From Paenibacillus_V sp046244365 (GTDB lineage: Bacteria; Bacillota; Bacilli; Paenibacillales; NBRC-103111): 64,000 nt of DNA. Below the pieces are notes generated by a model. The model was not told the DNA's origin. It saw only the letters and a list, made by a program, of their open reading frames with translations, and searched no databases. Both the position numbers and the translations under genes were made by a program. Shown here piece by piece: positions 24,462-33,282 of this stretch. The stretch covers positions 4,030,001-4,094,000 of the forward strand of contig NZ_CP176395.1 of assembly GCF_046244365.1 (NCBI RefSeq), read 5' to 3'. Each line of letters opens with the position of its first letter. Position 1 is the first letter of the stretch.

Positions 24462-25235
24462 GATTTGAAAAAAATGAACTCGTTAACGAAATACCCGAGT
24501 ATTTTAACTTATCATCAATTAGGTGAAAGAGGCCGGCTAACCGAAGAACTATCCGAGTTAAAAGGTTTTTCTGAATCAGCCGATATATATATTTATGAGA
24601 AAATCGACGGCGAGAATGCACGAATCGTTCTATTCAAAAATGATGACAATGAGATTGATTATTTGATAGGATCGAGAGAAGAGTTACTATTTGCTAAAGG
24701 GGACCGGATCGGTAATCCTTACGGCAATATAGCGGAGTTTCTAAAGCCTATTGCGGATAGAATTGCGGATCGTCTTATCCCGGAAGCGGATTGGGCATTG
24801 ACTGTGATTTATCAGGAATCTTATGGCGGTAAGACCAAAGCGGCGAAGAATTACACGGAATCCAAGACGCAGGGCTACAAAGTGTTTGATGTTTTTTCTT
24901 TAGATCAAGACGAATGGAATAGACTCCTCGAGCTGCCGCAAGAAAAGATTGCAGAATGGCGTGATCATGGCAATCAACCTTTCTACGACGAGCATAAGAA
25001 GAGAAGCTTTGTTGACAGGATGGACTTGGAATACGCTCCGCTTCTAGCGAAGGGGAGCGGCTCTGAATTTCCTGTTACCCTGGAAGGTACATTTGCCTTT
25101 CTGAGCAAATTTGAGAGCACACAAGCTGGTCTCGATTCAACCGGAAAGTCAGAAGGCATAATCGTTCGAACATTCGACCGCAAACCAATTAGAAAAATCC
25201 GCTTTGAGGATTACGAAAGAACCTTTAGAAGATGA
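24462..25235 (+). CDS. RNA ligase-like nucleotidyltransferase (Rnl2-type)
   Basis: 257 residues. Motif I YEKIDGENARIV (Lys is the predicted AMP acceptor), motif III-like YKVFDVF, motif IV EGIIVRT and motif V PIRKIRFEDYE are all present in order, so a covalent nucleotidyltransferase fold is intact. Family members seal RNA nicks or repair tRNA. Start uncertain: GTG 24438, ATG 24462 and ATG 24477 are in frame; GGAGGAGAG is nearer the first. No PNKP or cyclic-phosphate enzyme adjoins it. Confidence 0.8.
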   Translation, partial: DLKKMNSLTKYPSILTYHQLGERGRLTEELSELKGFSESADIYIYEKIDGENARIVLFKNDDNEIDYLIGSREELLFAKGDRIGNPYGNIAEFLKPIADRIADRLIPEADWALTVIYQESYGGKTKAAKNYTESKTQGYKVFDVFSLDQDEWNRLLELPQEKIAEWRDHGNQPFYDEHKKRSFVDRMDLEYAPLLAKGSGSEFPVTLEGTFAFLSKFESTQAGLDSTGKSEGIIVRTFDRKPIRKIRFEDYERTFRR

Positions 25236-25264
25236 AACAATCCTTCTTTTGCGAGGTGAATACC

Positions 25265-25426
25265 ATGAGATCCGAAGATCAGATTAAACGTATGATTCTT
25301 CAATTCGAACAGCTGATACAGAGACTAGATCCCGTACATAACAAAGATGAAATAAATGAAACCAAAGCAAAGATTGAGGTTTTGGAATGGGTAATTGATG
25401 CACCTGCCGGTAAATACCATATCTAA
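25265..25426 (+). CDS. Small helical protein
   Basis: 53 residues, mostly one or two amphipathic helices (EDQIKRMILQFEQLIQRLD; ETKAKIEVLEWVID). ATG 25265 follows GAGGTGAATACC. No family recognised. Close behind the RNA ligase gene (29-bp gap), so likely co-transcribed. Confidence 0.6.
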   Translation: MRSEDQIKRMILQFEQLIQRLDPVHNKDEINETKAKIEVLEWVIDAPAGKYHI

Positions 25427-25465
25427 AAGCGCATACAACTTGCTTGACAAAGGTGGTCTATACAC

Positions 25466-25642
25466 ATGATAAAATGTCCGGATTGTTCAAAACCAACGGA
25501 ACTTCAAATGCGTCATTGTTCACATTGCGGAAAAATCCTTGCGTATACGGTTGCCGAGAAATTTGATATCCTTGCCGAATCTGTTGAACAGGCGTTGAAA
25601 AAAGAATTGGAAGGAAGAAGAAGGGAAAATAGGAACCCATAA
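25466..25642 (+). CDS. Zinc-ribbon micropeptide
   Basis: 58 residues. CPDC and CSHC separated by 12 residues form a zinc ribbon, followed by a charged helix ending RRRENRNP. AGGTGGTCTATACAC precedes the ATG. Function unknown; many such proteins are adaptors. Confidence 0.65.
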   Translation: MIKCPDCSKPTELQMRHCSHCGKILAYTVAEKFDILAESVEQALKKELEGRRRENRNP

Positions 25643-25716
25643 AATAGATTGGATGAGGAAATGAACAAACGACGAGCGTAGACATGAAATACAGGTCGGA
25701 AAGGAGTTCACGTAAA

Positions 25717-25917
25717 TTGAAGAAATTCGAATACACAACGCTTGTGAGACGTCCGGACCAATACGGCGTTAAGTATTTTATAGATGAAGCGCATTTACCG
25801 TCCTATAATGATATATCGCTTATACGAACGCTCAATATACTGGGAGATCAAGGCTGGGAACTGACAACCAAAGAAAACGAAAATACTTATATTCTTAAAC
25901 GTCAACGGAAGGGATGA
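25717..25917 (+). CDS. DUF4177-like small protein
   Basis: 66 residues from TTG 25717, chosen because AAAGGAG lies 9 bases upstream. KKFEYTTLVRRP at the start and TLNILGDQGWELTT near the end match the short DUF4177 pattern. The upstream ATG 25684 would place the RBS inside the gene. Function unknown. Confidence 0.65.
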   Translation: MKKFEYTTLVRRPDQYGVKYFIDEAHLPSYNDISLIRTLNILGDQGWELTTKENENTYILKRQRKG

Positions 25918-25961
25918 TGCGTGATTCAATCATATCTACTTTGTCGTAGGAGAAGAACCTT

Positions 25962-26903
25962 ATGGATAAGATAAAAGCGATTTTGAAAAATCATTATGAT
26001 ATAGAAATGACTAACGTTTTACCGCAGCAGGGCGGCTGGTCGGCTCTCGCATACAAAGTGTTTACCGACAAGGAAAGCTACTTCTTGAAGGTTTACGAAA
26101 AGAGCAGAGCGTCCACGCCAAGATGGACGGCTCTTATCGATGATTATGTTCCCATCATGGTTTGGCTCATGCATAATAGCGGCTTGAAAGGTAAAATTCC
26201 TGTCCCTTTATCGGCAAAGAATGGTGATTATAAGTGTGAAGATGACGATGGCATTTATTTGCTTTATGCCTATATAAATGGGGAAACAATTGGAGATAAA
26301 GCCTTAAACGGGAAGCAAATTAGCCAACTTTCGGAAATCATAGCCGAGCTTCATTCGTTTGGAGAAGAAACGCCGATTGCAACGGATTCTGTTAAGGAAG
26401 ATTTTTGCGTTCCGTTTTTGCAACCGCTTAGGAGCACATTGGATAAGGAATATGACCATCTACCAAATGATGTAAGAGAAGTGGTCGATCATCACATAGA
26501 ACGAATTAATAGTCTGGTTGATACTGTTGAAGAGCTGTCGATACGCTTGAAAGACAGTAACGTAAGAATGGCCCTGTGCCATACGGACATTCACCATTGG
26601 AATCTGATGCAATCCGAAAATCAACTGATTTTGATTGACTGGGAAGGGCTGAAATGGGCACCCGTTGAAGCTGATCAGATGTTTTTGGTCGATAAGCCAT
26701 ACTTTACTGAGTATCTTAGCATCTATCAAAATGTCCATAAAGATTATGCCATAAATCCTGACGCCCTGCAGTTTTATCAAATCAGACGGAAATTGGAGGA
26801 TATATGGGAATTTATCGAGCAGCTTCTATTTGACAAACAAGATGCACGACAAAGAACTGCCACCTTAAATAGTTTAGCGGAAGAACTAAATCTCCCTGGA
26901 TAG
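25962..26903 (+). CDS. Aminoglycoside phosphotransferase family kinase
   Basis: 313 residues. Kinase-like signature CHTDIHHWNLM (catalytic loop) and LIDWEG (metal-binding Asp), with an N-terminal ATP lobe (GGWSALAYKVF, YFLKVYEK). Closest in layout to the APH(9)/spectinomycin kinase group, but many chromosomal relatives act on other small molecules, so resistance is not claimed. GGAGAAGAACC precedes the ATG. Its last 18 bases overlap the convergent histidine kinase gene. Confidence 0.85.
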   Translation: MDKIKAILKNHYDIEMTNVLPQQGGWSALAYKVFTDKESYFLKVYEKSRASTPRWTALIDDYVPIMVWLMHNSGLKGKIPVPLSAKNGDYKCEDDDGIYLLYAYINGETIGDKALNGKQISQLSEIIAELHSFGEETPIATDSVKEDFCVPFLQPLRSTLDKEYDHLPNDVREVVDHHIERINSLVDTVEELSIRLKDSNVRMALCHTDIHHWNLMQSENQLILIDWEGLKWAPVEADQMFLVDKPYFTEYLSIYQNVHKDYAINPDALQFYQIRRKLEDIWEFIEQLLFDKQDARQRTATLNSLAEELNLPG

Positions 26904-28223
26904 AAAATCACAAGCAATCCAGCCTGTAAAAATTGCGCCCCCCGTCTGACTGTAATTCCGGGCTGTGAGATCACCATTGTGCGCTCTAAGAATACGTTGC
27001 GCAATCGTGAGACCAAGTCCGGTACCACCGTAATCCGGATTCCTCGAATCCTCGCCCCTGTAGAAAGGTTCAAAAATATGCGGCAACTCATCTTCGGAAA
27101 TTCCCGGACCCGAATCTTCAATTGTGAAGAGGACTCGTTCTTCCTCTACATGCAAGCGAATGGTAATGACGCCGTTCCTCTGTGTATAACGAAGGGCGTT
27201 ATCGATCAAATTTCCGATCGCACGCCTTAGCATATGAGCGTCACCATGGAGATTGCTTTCTTCCGCCGATGCATCGTACACCAAGTCGATATCCTTTTCC
27301 TTGGCTGTCGGCAAATATTCGGTGACCATATCTGTGAAAAGAGCACGTATATCCAGCGGCTCTTGCCGCAACGTTTGATCCAAGGATGTCAATTGGTTGT
27401 AAGAAAAAAGATCCGATACAAGACGCTCCAGCTGTTCAGCCTTCTTGCTGCAAATAGCGGCATATCTTAAAGCCTTTTCCGGATGACTGGACAGACCGCG
27501 CTCCAATCTCGTTAAGAACCCTCGCAAAGTAAATAAGGGCGTTCTTAAGTCATGTGCAATCGAGCTGATAAAGAAGCGCCGTTCTTCTTCCATTTCGGAC
27601 TGGCGAATCAGAGATTCCCGAAGTCCGTTGCCCATTGCATGGAAGGCTGCACGTACATCGGCGACTTCCAGAACGGTAGATTCGGGAAGATGAAAATTCA
27701 GATCGCCGCCGGCGATTCGTCTGGCTGCAGTACTCATCGCTTCCAACGGCTTCACGACAACGCGGCCCATCTGCCACCCGATAAAGAGAATGGCACATAA
27801 TCCTGCTGCAATGGCGAACGCTGTCGCCAACCCGCTCGTTTGCTTAGGAACGTAGAAGAGTGCTTTTCCCTGCAATCGGCCTTGCTCCATGACGCTTAGT
27901 TCTCGAGACGCGGCTGCTTCCGATCCAGAAGGAACGGAACGATAGATTTCATGATCGGAAGAATCGAGTAAGACGATTCCCAAATTCGAGTTGGCGATCA
28001 CTTTTCCTAGTGCTGCCTGCCAGCTCGGATCACGCCAACGAGCGAAATCCGCTGCGCTTACCTCGTTCATCAAGGCGTTTAAGGACGACTGCTGCTGTAA
28101 ATGCTCGGTGTTCTCCAATACATAGCGATCGAACAGACCTGGAATTTCATAAAACAACCGCGGGAGAATGAGCATGATGAGCATACCGATCAACATCCAT
28201 TGCCGTATGCGGAGCGGCTTCAT
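26886..28223 (-). CDS. Two-component sensor histidine kinase
   Basis: 445 residues. Two membrane helices (about 7-27 and 125-150) flank an extracellular region; then HAMP, the H-box SSIAHDLRTPLFTLRGF, N-box NLIDNALRYT, and GGTGLGLTIAQRI. ATG 28223 overlaps the response regulator stop (ATGA), so the pair is coupled. The signal is unknown and no ABC transporter target adjoins it. Confidence 0.92.
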   Translation of the reverse strand: MKPLRIRQWMLIGMLIMLILPRLFYEIPGLFDRYVLENTEHLQQQSSLNALMNEVSAADFARWRDPSWQAALGKVIANSNLGIVLLDSSDHEIYRSVPSGSEAAASRELSVMEQGRLQGKALFYVPKQTSGLATAFAIAAGLCAILFIGWQMGRVVVKPLEAMSTAARRIAGGDLNFHLPESTVLEVADVRAAFHAMGNGLRESLIRQSEMEEERRFFISSIAHDLRTPLFTLRGFLTRLERGLSSHPEKALRYAAICSKKAEQLERLVSDLFSYNQLTSLDQTLRQEPLDIRALFTDMVTEYLPTAKEKDIDLVYDASAEESNLHGDAHMLRRAIGNLIDNALRYTQRNGVITIRLHVEEERVLFTIEDSGPGISEDELPHIFEPFYRGEDSRNPDYGGTGLGLTIAQRILRAHNGDLTARNYSQTGGAIFTGWIACDFLSREI

Positions 28224-28912
28224 CTTCGCACCCCTTCGAACCGATAACCAACGCCCCAAACATTGGTAATGAGTGTCGGCTTTCTGGGATCCGCTTCAAT
28301 TTTCTCGCGAATTCTTCCAACATGAACGGTAACTGAATGCTTGTCTCCAATCCCCTCCCAGAAACGCTGCAGCAGCTGTTCATACGTGAATACTTGACGC
28401 GGATACTCTGCGAATAGGCAGAGGATATCGAACTCTTTGGGCGTCATAGGTATCGGAAGGCCGTCTATTCTTGCTTCATGTGCCGTTATATCAAGGACGA
28501 GCCGGCCGAAATCAAGCTCAAGCTTGAGCCTCTTTTCATGTTTGCCGTAGCGGCGGAGTACGGCTTTAATACGGGCGACGACTTCCTCGGGGGTGGCGGA
28601 TTTCACGATATAATCGTCACCGCCTAAGCTGAGGCCTCGAATTTTGTCCACATCTTCGCCCCGTGCGCTGAGGAAAAGGATAGGGGTATCTTGAGTTTTC
28701 CGAATTTGCCTGCAAAGCTCCAATCCGCTCTGGCCGGGCATCATCACATCCATCAGGATGCAGTCGACCCGAATACGGTCCAATGCTTCAATTGCTTGGG
28801 AGGCGTTATACGCTTCCGCCACGCTAAACTGTTCGTCCTCGAGAAAATCCTTCATTAATTCCACGATTTCTTTATCATCGTCAACGATCAATACCGTACG
28901 TTTACTATTCAT
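28220..28912 (-). CDS. OmpR-family response regulator
   Basis: 230 residues. Receiver domain with acidic pocket (VLIVDDDKE), phospho-Asp in CILMDVMMPG, conserved FLSARG and YIVKSATPEE (Lys in the usual place), then a winged-helix DNA-binding domain (PMTPKEFDILCLFAEYPRQV, VTVHVGRIREKI, TNVWGVGYRFE). GGAGGAAAGGAC precedes ATG 28912. Pairs with the downstream kinase. Confidence 0.93.
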   Translation of the reverse strand: MNSKRTVLIVDDDKEIVELMKDFLEDEQFSVAEAYNASQAIEALDRIRVDCILMDVMMPGQSGLELCRQIRKTQDTPILFLSARGEDVDKIRGLSLGGDDYIVKSATPEEVVARIKAVLRRYGKHEKRLKLELDFGRLVLDITAHEARIDGLPIPMTPKEFDILCLFAEYPRQVFTYEQLLQRFWEGIGDKHSVTVHVGRIREKIEADPRKPTLITNVWGVGYRFEGVRR

Positions 28913-29106
28913 GTCCTTTCCTCCAAATACGCAGTAAAAATGAGTTGGCATAATTGTAGCATATCCGTCATCGTTCGTGGTCTGCATGACTGGAATGTAA
29001 CCGCTCGTTGATTGTTTTGTGATTGTTTCATGCAGTGCCTTGTGATATTCGGAGTTTATTGTATGACATGTCGATATGCGAAATCGCGGAAGGGAGGGAT
29101 GAACCC

Positions 29107-29460
29107 GTGCAAATCGGGGGCTTTATTTTCAAAATATTGGCTTGGATTTTTTTGGCTTGTATTGTGGCGCAAGTGTTTATCGCCGGGATGGCAACTTTTT
29201 CGGATGCTGCAAGTTGGTCGGTGCACAAATCGTTTGTTAAGATGTTCGCCTTGGTTCCCCTGATCATGTTCCTGCTTACTTTTATTGTCGGCATAAAGGG
29301 ACTCAAACGCTGGATCAGTCTTGGATTATTTGTGCTCGTCGTGTTTCAGTTTCTGACGATTCAAGTATTCTCATCGGCGAATGTGATCGCAGCGCTTCAC
29401 CCGGTAATCGCCTTGCTGCTCTTCTGGGGCTCGGTCGGAACGGTAAAGAAAACAGCATAA
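29107..29460 (+). CDS. DUF6220-type four-helix membrane protein
   Basis: 117 residues with four hydrophobic helices and the KILAWIFLACIVAQVFIAG opening, ...SWSVHKSF, and a final LHPVIALLLFWGS of DUF6220 proteins. The conserved His residues may bind heme or a metal, which is speculation. GTG 29107 follows GGGAGGGATGAACCC. First gene of the forward run to 32,573. Confidence 0.75.
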   Translation: MQIGGFIFKILAWIFLACIVAQVFIAGMATFSDAASWSVHKSFVKMFALVPLIMFLLTFIVGIKGLKRWISLGLFVLVVFQFLTIQVFSSANVIAALHPVIALLLFWGSVGTVKKTA

Positions 29461-29497
29461 AGGAATTCGAGAAACCATGTTACCGGGAGGGGAAACG

Positions 29498-30262
29498 ATG
29501 AACATGCAGATAGACGGACAATTGGTACTTGTAACGGGAGGAAGCGGAGGGATCGGTAGCGCGATCGCCAAACGACTCGCATCCAGAGGTGCAGCGGTTG
29601 CTGTCCATTATTTGCGGAATAAGGAGGCGGCAGACGAGACGGTTCGTGTCATTCGCGAGACAGGGGCGAAGGCTACGGCTTTTCATGCTGATCTTACGGA
29701 GATCGATCAGATTAATTCCTTGGTGACTCAGGTTCAAACGGCATTCGGGGCTTCCATAGACATTCTGGTTAATAATGCCGGCCAGATGAGCCATCGGGCA
29801 TCGATAATTGAAATGACGGAGGATTATTACAACGAGATGCTCAATGTCAACTTCAAGTCATGCGTGTTCTTATCCAAGGCAGTACTTCCTGCGATGCTGG
29901 AAAAGGGAAGAGGCAATATCGTGAATATTGCATCGTTATCAGCCCATAACGGCGGAGGTCCGGGCGTCGCGCTGTATGCGGCGGCTAAAGGCGCATTGCT
30001 CTCCTTTACGAAAAATATCGCAAAGGAGTACGCCGGTAAAGGAATTCGCGTAAACGCCATTTCTCCAGGCGTGATTGCCAATACCTCGAACGATCGGTTC
30101 AAAACCGAGGAAATCCGCAAGTCCATTATCGCCGGCATTCCGCTAGGACGGGAGGGGATGCCGGAGGATGTGGCGGACGGCGTACTGTTCCTAACTTCCG
30201 ACCTTTCCTCTTTTGTGACCGGAGAGACGATCGAAATCAACGGCGGCATGTTCATGCGATAA
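29498..30262 (+). CDS. SDR family oxidoreductase (FabG-like)
   Basis: 254 residues. TGGSGGIG Rossmann motif, NNAG, catalytic Ser in NIASLS, Tyr and Lys in YAAAK, and terminal SSFVTGETIEINGG. GGGAGGGG lies before ATG 29498. Similar to 3-oxoacyl-ACP reductases and sugar dehydrogenases; substrate unknown. Confidence 0.9.
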   Translation: MNMQIDGQLVLVTGGSGGIGSAIAKRLASRGAAVAVHYLRNKEAADETVRVIRETGAKATAFHADLTEIDQINSLVTQVQTAFGASIDILVNNAGQMSHRASIIEMTEDYYNEMLNVNFKSCVFLSKAVLPAMLEKGRGNIVNIASLSAHNGGGPGVALYAAAKGALLSFTKNIAKEYAGKGIRVNAISPGVIANTSNDRFKTEEIRKSIIAGIPLGREGMPEDVADGVLFLTSDLSSFVTGETIEINGGMFMR

Positions 30263-30314
30263 ACCGTTCAAAACGAATGGAAGAGAACCGTAAAAAAAGG
30301 AGAATCGTAAATCG

Positions 30315-31154
30315 ATGGAACCGACATTAAATCCTCAATGGGTCAAAATGATTCAAACGCAGCATCCTGAGAAGCTGCTGAGCTTTGCGCGTCATCTCGA
30401 CGATAAATTGATAGCGGCCATTTATGGCATAGATTTGGAAACTTACCTGATCGTCAAAGATCAGTTGGTTCGGCAGGCGAAAGAAGCCGCGGAACAGCTG
30501 CTGGAATCCCCGGATTTTGCCGATCGGGTCGACCGCTTGCCGTTCAAAGCGGGTGAAACCGTTATCGGAGTAGGGGAAAGCACGACAGATGATCTGCTAT
30601 CGTGGTTTGAAATTCTCAGGCACCTGCTTGAGCGGAAAAGACCGCAGGACGGGATACGTCTGATCAATGAAGGAATATCAGGCAATACTTCATCTCAAGT
30701 GCTTGGCCGGATAAGTGGCATTGTCGCCAAACAACCGGATTGGATCCTTTGCATGATTGGGGGCAACGATATGATGCGGGTCGGTCCCGAGTCTGCCAAA
30801 ACGCAAGTCAGCTTGGAAGAAACCGCCAAAAACATTCATGAGATCCGGCGGATTGCCGCGGCTCGCACCAAATCTCAATGGGTATGGATGACACCGCCTA
30901 CTTTCGACGAAGAGCGAATTATTGCGTTTCCATACTTTCAAATGGGGCAATTAAGCTGGCGAAACGAAGACATAATCGCAGTTGGCGATATCATCCGCAG
31001 CCAGCCTAACCCGGTCGTAGACACGCAAGCGGGCTTCGGTCTGCCGGCGTCGGCGAAATTCATTGGGATGGATGGGCTCCACCCGACGATTGAAGGACAC
31101 AAGGCTATCGTTACCTGGCTTGTCGAAGAACTTACCGGGGGAAAAACGGGATGA
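30315..31154 (+). CDS. SGNH/GDSL hydrolase family protein
   Basis: 279 residues. An N-terminal helical extension of about 75 residues precedes the SGNH core: VIGVGESTTDD (Ser nucleophile; GES rather than GDS), NEGISGNT, MIGGNDMM and DGLHPT (acid and His). No signal peptide. The stop overlaps the next start by 4 bases, so the two are co-translated. Substrate unknown. Confidence 0.85.
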   Translation: MEPTLNPQWVKMIQTQHPEKLLSFARHLDDKLIAAIYGIDLETYLIVKDQLVRQAKEAAEQLLESPDFADRVDRLPFKAGETVIGVGESTTDDLLSWFEILRHLLERKRPQDGIRLINEGISGNTSSQVLGRISGIVAKQPDWILCMIGGNDMMRVGPESAKTQVSLEETAKNIHEIRRIAAARTKSQWVWMTPPTFDEERIIAFPYFQMGQLSWRNEDIIAVGDIIRSQPNPVVDTQAGFGLPASAKFIGMDGLHPTIEGHKAIVTWLVEELTGGKTG

Positions 31155-31783
31155 AAGTCGTCGTATTTGGCGCAACGGGCGGCACCGGTCGTCAAGTTGT
31201 CGCTCAGGCACTTGAGTACGGCCACGAAGTCACGGCAATTGTTCGCAATCCCGAGGCGATTGACATTCGCCATGAACGGTTGGAGGTGATTCGCGGAGAC
31301 GTCCTGGATCCCTCTTCATTCAGCAAATCGATAGCCGGCAAAGACGCGGTATTGTCTGCGCTAGGTGTTTCGCACCGCAAACCCACTACCGTTTATTCCG
31401 AAGGAACCGGTTATATCATGAAGGCGATGCAAGCCGAGGGTGTGCGCCGCTTGGTTTGCCTATCCTCGGCGGGGCTGAAAATCCCCGATGATACACCATT
31501 GATGCAGTGGTTTGTCATCCACTTTGTGATTCAGCCCCTTTACAAACATGCCTACGAAGATATGGCAAGGATGGAGGAGAAGGTTCGGAAATCAGGGCTG
31601 GACTGGACAGTCGTTCGTCCTCCCCGGTTGACGAACGGAGCGAAGACGGGAACGTACCGGACGGCTCTTAACAAGCATCTGCCTAAGGCACAAGGGATTT
31701 CGCGCGCGGACCTGGCCGACTACATGATGAAATCGGTTCCGGATTCAACGTCATTTCAAGCCGTCGTTGAAATATCAAAATAG
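31151..31783 (+). CDS. NAD(P)H-binding atypical SDR (NmrA/BLVRB-like)
   Basis: 210 residues. VVVFGATGGTGRQVVAQALE is the dinucleotide motif, followed by the typical VIRGDVLD, LSALG and WTVVRPPRLT segments. Tyr-Lys of classical SDRs is absent, as usual for this group. Coupled by ATGA overlap to the SGNH gene. Confidence 0.87.
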   Translation: MKVVVFGATGGTGRQVVAQALEYGHEVTAIVRNPEAIDIRHERLEVIRGDVLDPSSFSKSIAGKDAVLSALGVSHRKPTTVYSEGTGYIMKAMQAEGVRRLVCLSSAGLKIPDDTPLMQWFVIHFVIQPLYKHAYEDMARMEEKVRKSGLDWTVVRPPRLTNGAKTGTYRTALNKHLPKAQGISRADLADYMMKSVPDSTSFQAVVEISK

Positions 31784-31839
31784 TTGAGCTGAGCATGAAC
31801 CGTGTATGAATTAGACCGAACAGAAGGAGGAGCAGCAAG

Positions 31840-31902
31840 ATGTCGAACAATGCCACAGAAGCGATCTCCATGGGGGCGATCGTATCGGATTTGAAAGGAT
31901 GA
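31840..31902 (+). CDS. Short leader peptide coupled to DUF2306 gene
   Basis: 20 residues (MSNNATEAISMGAIVSDLKG) behind the strongest RBS of the region (AGAAGGAGGAGCAGCAAG). Its stop overlaps the ATG of the DUF2306 gene, which has no good RBS of its own except within this frame. It may serve for translational coupling or be the stub of a deleted gene. Confidence 0.45.
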   Translation: MSNNATEAISMGAIVSDLKG

Positions 31903-32573
31903 CGGGGGAGCGCAAAATCCGGACAGGGTGGAAGGTTATCGTTGTGCTTACATTAGGTGCCGCCGGATTTGCCGTAGCTCCATATGTATTATTTGATCCC
32001 GGGCAAAGCCGAGTATCGCTTAACGCTTCTTTTAACCTTCATTACCCGCTGCTGCTCGTTCATATTTTTGCATCGCTTTTTGCTCTGCTTGTCGGGTGGT
32101 TGCAATTTCTTCCCGGCTTGCGGACCGGCCGACCGTACGTCCACCGGATGGTCGGACGATTCTATCTGGGTTTCGTAGCCATCGGCAGCGCAACCGGATT
32201 GGTTGTGGGGATGTATACGTCAAGTTATAACCGACAAATGGCCTTTTTGATCTTAGTGGCGTTATGGGGTATTACCGGATGGAAAGGATATTGGACGGCC
32301 CGACAAAAAAGGTTTGAAGCCCATGGCGTGTGGATGACCCGCAACTATGCCGTGACGCTTGTCGCTGCAAGTGCGCGCATCGTTACTCCGATATGCATAT
32401 TGATCTATCTCGCAGGACATCGGGACATGCCGTTCCAAGGAGTCGAGCCTATTCTGAAACAAGTGCTCGAGGTCAATATCTGGGTTGGTTTGGTCGTCAA
32501 TGTCGTCATTGCGGAGTGGATGATAGGCAATCGTTATAGGAAACCTCTTAAGAAGCCGGAGCACGACTTGTGA
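31899..32573 (+). CDS. DUF2306 membrane protein
   Basis: 224 residues, six to seven membrane helices, with conserved His in LLLVHIFASLFALLVGWLQF, RPYVHRMVGRFY and AHGVWMTRNYAVTL, as in DUF2306 proteins related to heme-binding membrane families. Function unknown. Followed by a terminator. Confidence 0.8.
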   Translation: MTGERKIRTGWKVIVVLTLGAAGFAVAPYVLFDPGQSRVSLNASFNLHYPLLLVHIFASLFALLVGWLQFLPGLRTGRPYVHRMVGRFYLGFVAIGSATGLVVGMYTSSYNRQMAFLILVALWGITGWKGYWTARQKRFEAHGVWMTRNYAVTLVAASARIVTPICILIYLAGHRDMPFQGVEPILKQVLEVNIWVGLVVNVVIAEWMIGNRYRKPLKKPEHDL

Positions 32574-32582
32574 ACGGTGAAG

Positions 32583-32607
32583 AAGCCGCTGATTTGCGGC
32601 TTTTTTG
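32583..32607 (+). terminator. Rho-independent terminator
   Basis: AAGCCGC / GCGGCTT stem with T6 tail. Confidence 0.85.
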
Positions 32608-32685
32608 TATTTTAAACGATAGAAGTTGGAAGCGGGTGGACAGATTATTTTATACGCAAGAGCGACTTTTGATCAAATGACCGGA

Positions 32686-32714
32686 TTGACAGATGGTGAA
32701 GGGAAGGCTAATAT
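32686..32714 (+). promoter_or_regulatory. Sigma-A promoter of DUF6530-MoxR-VWA operon
   Basis: TTGACA (32686-32691), 17-base spacer, TAATAT (32709-32714): a near-consensus promoter 66 bases before the first gene. Confidence 0.75.
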
Positions 32715-32725
32715 AAACTTTGGAT

Positions 32726-32757
32726 TTAGTAAATTAGTAAATCAGTAATTCAGTAAA
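32726..32757 (+). repeat. Four 8-bp tandem repeats in the operon leader
   Basis: TTAGTAAA, TTAGTAAA, TCAGTAAT, TCAGTAAA in perfect head-to-tail phase, starting about 12 bases after the -10. Placed right for a regulator binding site or an RNA-level signal, or for copy-number variation. Confidence 0.75.
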
Positions 32758-32779
32758 ATATAAATGGAGAGTGTAAAAA

Positions 32780-33259
32780 ATGAAAATACCAACAACTCTA
32801 AAACATAAGCCTGTTGTCGTATCGGAAAATTATGAGCAGGTTGACGGCCGGTACGCCCGAAACACGGATGCCAAAGGTCTATCCCTGGGATTGGCCCAGT
32901 GGAATGATAGGGGGAAGGTCGATATCTCGGCGAAAGTATGGAGATACACAGGGGAAAAATGGTCAAGACAGTCGGAGGAGCTACCTATGCACCGTGTACT
33001 GGACCTTGCCATTTTGATTTGCAGAAGCAATTTATATTTTCAGGAAGCTTATCGGTTCCCTAAAATGTATGACCCTGATAACACGATGATTGACCGCATC
33101 GGACTGCAAGGGGATGCTATGAGCGTATCCGTTTGTGCTGAAAATCCCATGATTGATCAGGATATTAAGCTGTTCGCTCAGGCGCTTAGCGATGATGGCG
33201 AAATGATCGGAGAACGACTTCGTGTATTATCCCGGCTGTTAAAAGAAATGGGATATTAA
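32780..33259 (+). CDS. DUF6530-type protein
   Basis: 159 residues, soluble. DAKGLSLGLAQWNDRGKVDI, SAKVWRYTGEKWSRQSEELP and HRVLDLAILICRSNLYFQEA are the family's highly conserved blocks. No catalytic motif is known. The start ATG follows ATGGAGAGTGTAAAAA. It heads an operon with a MoxR ATPase (24-base gap) and a VWA protein, which suggests it is their substrate, adaptor or effector; this is inferred from context. Confidence 0.75.
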   Translation: MKIPTTLKHKPVVVSENYEQVDGRYARNTDAKGLSLGLAQWNDRGKVDISAKVWRYTGEKWSRQSEELPMHRVLDLAILICRSNLYFQEAYRFPKMYDPDNTMIDRIGLQGDAMSVSVCAENPMIDQDIKLFAQALSDDGEMIGERLRVLSRLLKEMGY

Positions 33260-33282
33260 CATGTTGGAAAGGGTGAAAGGGT

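Noticed and set aside
25962..26903. Calling the phosphotransferase an acquired antibiotic resistance gene
   Set aside because: Family motifs alone do not show substrate, and no mobile element surrounds it.
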